From: an uncultured Oscillospiraceae bacterium
GTDB taxonomy: Bacteria > Bacillota > Clostridia > Oscillospirales > Oscillospiraceae
Length of the DNA stretch: 43,290 bases
Direction of reading: 5' to 3'
NCBI GenBank assembly: GCA_947588605.1
Contig: CANPYK010000019.1
Location: 1-43,290 of the forward strand
The first letter of the stretch is position 1; each line of letters begins with the position of its first letter. Position numbers and translations under genes: made by a program. Shown piece by piece: positions 41,867 to 43,290 of the stretch. Under the pieces are notes generated by a model. It was not told the DNA's origin. It saw only the letters and a program-made list of their open reading frames with translations, and searched no databases.

Positions 41867-43290
41867 TTATTCATACTGGCTCGCGTACAGCTTGTAGTAG
41901 AAGCCGCGCATGGCCATGAGCTCGTCGTGGGTGCCCTGCTCGATGAGGGAGCCGTGGTCGATGACCAGGATCTTGTCGGCGTTCTGGACGGTAGAGAGGC
42001 GGTGGGCGATGACGAAGCTGGTTTTTCCCTTCATGAGGCCCCGGATGGCGCTCTGGACCTGGCGCTCGGTGGTGGTGTCCACGTTGGAGGTGGCCTCGTC
42101 TAAAATCAGCATACTGGTGTTGTAGAGCATGGCCCGGGCGATGGTCAAAAGCTGCTTCTGGCCCTTGGAGATGTTGCCGCCGTCCTCGGAGATGACGGTG
42201 TTGTACCCCTCGGGCAGGCGCATGATGTAGCCGTGGATCATGGCGGCTTTTGCGGCGGCTATGACCTCCTCCTGGGTGGCGTTTTCCTTGCCGTAGGCGA
42301 TGTTGTCGAAGATGGTGCCGTTGAAGACCCAGGTGTCCTGAAGGACCATGGCGTAGCTGCGGCGCAGGGAATCCATGGTGTACCGCCGGGCCTCCAGACC
42401 GTCCACCAGGATTCTCCCGGTGTTTACATCGTAAAAGCGCATGAGGAGGTTGATGATGGTGGTCTTGCCCGCGCCGGTGGGGCCCACGATGGCGACGGTC
42501 TGGCCGGGCTTGGCCTCCAGGTCGATGTTCTTGAGGATGGTCTTCTCCGGGACGTAGCCGAAGCTAACGTCCTCCACGCGCACCTCGCCGCGGCAGTCGG
42601 TGAGGGTGGCGGCGTCCGGGACGTCCCGGGGCTCCTCCGGCTCGTCCAGGAACTCGAAGACGCGCTCGGCGGCGGCCAGGGCGGAGTAGATCTCGTTGAT
42701 GATGTTGGAGATCTCGTTGATGGGCCCGGAGAACTTCCGGGAGTAGAGGACGAAGCTGGAGATCTGCTTCAGGCCCACGATGTTCAGAAGGTACAGCATC
42801 GCGCCGCCCATGCCGATGGCGGAGAGGCCGAAGTTGTTGATCATGCCGATGGTGGGGCCCATGGTGATGCCCAGGCTGTCCGCGTCGCGGTACGCCTCGG
42901 CGGCGGCGCGGTTGATGGCGGAGAAATTCTCCGTCACCCGGTCCTCGTTGGCGTAGGCCAGGATGGTCTTCTGCCCGGAGAACATCTCCTCGGCAAAGCC
43001 GTTCATCTCGCCGTAGGCGGCGCTGCGGCGGGAGTAGAGGGGCCTGGTCTTTTTGGACATATGGCGGGTATACCACACCGACACGGGGATGGTGAAGATC
43101 ATGCACAGCACCATGGGCGGGGAGATGATGACCATCATGACGAAGCTCCCCGCCACCGTCACGGCGCTGGTGATGATCTGCACCACGTCGGAGGAGAGGC
43201 TCATGGTCACCACGTCCACGTCGTAGCTGACGCGGCTGATGATGTCGCCGGCCTGGTTGCGGTCAAAGTAGCTCACGGGCATGGCCATGA
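41867..43290 (-). CDS. ABC exporter, fused membrane and ATP-binding domains (5' end outside the window)
   Basis: At least 473 residues are visible. The start lies past the window edge; the MAMPVSYFDRNQAGD segment is internal, being the second intracellular loop of type IV exporters, so roughly 100-150 residues are missing. The membrane part continues to about residue 230, and the nucleotide-binding domain has Walker A GPTGAGKTT, Q-loop MVLQDTW, signature ISKGQ, Walker B MLILDEATSNVD and H-loop IAHRLST. The signature is KGQ in place of GGQ, which is common in one half of heterodimeric exporters. The partner half may be encoded just outside. Substrate not predictable. The stop is 8 bases before hairpin 0. 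Confidence 0.93.
   Translation of the reverse strand, partial: MAMPVSYFDRNQAGDIISRVSYDVDVVTMSLSSDVVQIITSAVTVAGSFVMMVIISPPMVLCMIFTIPVSVWYTRHMSKKTRPLYSRRSAAYGEMNGFAEEMFSGQKTILAYANEDRVTENFSAINRAAAEAYRDADSLGITMGPTIGMINNFGLSAIGMGGAMLYLLNIVGLKQISSFVLYSRKFSGPINEISNIINEIYSALAAAERVFEFLDEPEEPRDVPDAATLTDCRGEVRVEDVSFGYVPEKTILKNIDLEAKPGQTVAIVGPTGAGKTTIINLLMRFYDVNTGRILVDGLEARRYTMDSLRRSYAMVLQDTWVFNGTIFDNIAYGKENATQEEVIAAAKAAMIHGYIMRLPEGYNTVISEDGGNISKGQKQLLTIARAMLYNTSMLILDEATSNVDTTTERQVQSAIRGLMKGKTSFVIAHRLSTVQNADKILVIDHGSLIEQGTHDELMAMRGFYYKLYASQYE

Overview
The window looks like a chromosomal segment of a high-GC Gram-positive anaerobe of the Clostridia, most like the Oscillospiraceae. This is an inference from gene content: a gdpP-rplI-dnaB-tilS-hpt-ftsH block, a CarD regulator, an ECF-type vitamin transporter beside CoA genes, a ferredoxin-like aldo/keto reductase, many lipobox lipoproteins and Shine-Dalgarno/sigma-A promoters with an extended -10 (TGG before TATAAT). 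No tRNA, rRNA, phage, transposase or CRISPR array was found.

Layout. (1) 518-8695, minus strand: a probable nine-gene operon. It starts with six tandem paralogous membrane proteins (cytoplasmic zinc ribbon, linker, one membrane segment, outer domain), followed by free-methionine sulfoxide reductase, a Nudix-PNPOx fusion and a GH5 cellulase with a C-terminal cellulose-binding-like module. (2) 8886-18599, plus strand: a small unknown protein and TcdA; two related lipoproteins, the first behind an ECF-sigma-type promoter and with an AT-rich 3' half; an MBOAT acyltransferase with two DHHW/AlgJ-like partners (exopolysaccharide O-acetylation type); two more related lipoproteins; and a GIY-YIG protein. 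(3) 18637-21218, minus: an XRE regulator with a membrane protein, a flavodoxin-type reductase and an Fe-S aldo/keto reductase. (4) carD (plus), then a SLOG protein and a DEDDh exonuclease (minus). (5) 24256-32107, minus: the housekeeping operon gdpP-rplI-dnaB-tilS-hpt-ftsH. (6) 32238-38017, plus: a nucleotidyltransferase fused to a degenerate phosphohexomutase, a circularly permuted solute-binding lipoprotein, asnS and a CbbX/SpoVK-like AAA ATPase. (7) CoA supply: coaBC (minus) divergent from a PanT-like S component and coaX (plus). (8) The C-terminal part of an ABC exporter at the right edge.

The non-coding DNA is the most unusual part. Four palindrome-rich mosaic islands (about 60-446, 21948-22557, 38041-38612, 41352-41586) share modules. 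The three whose two flanks are visible lie between convergent genes; the fourth lies past a gene 3' end at the window edge. A different multi-hairpin element occurs almost complete twice (15145-15321 plus; 41683-41859 minus) and once truncated (38014-38060), each just past a stop codon. Between the two full copies one hairpin is identical, while two others have completely different stem sequences but keep their pairing, their position and, in one case, a TGCG tetraloop. This covariation suggests a selected structure and is the best candidate here for something undescribed.

Functionally the segment is weighted towards the cell envelope: surface polysaccharide acetylation, at least six lipoproteins, the zinc-ribbon membrane family, c-di-AMP turnover (GdpP) and FtsH.
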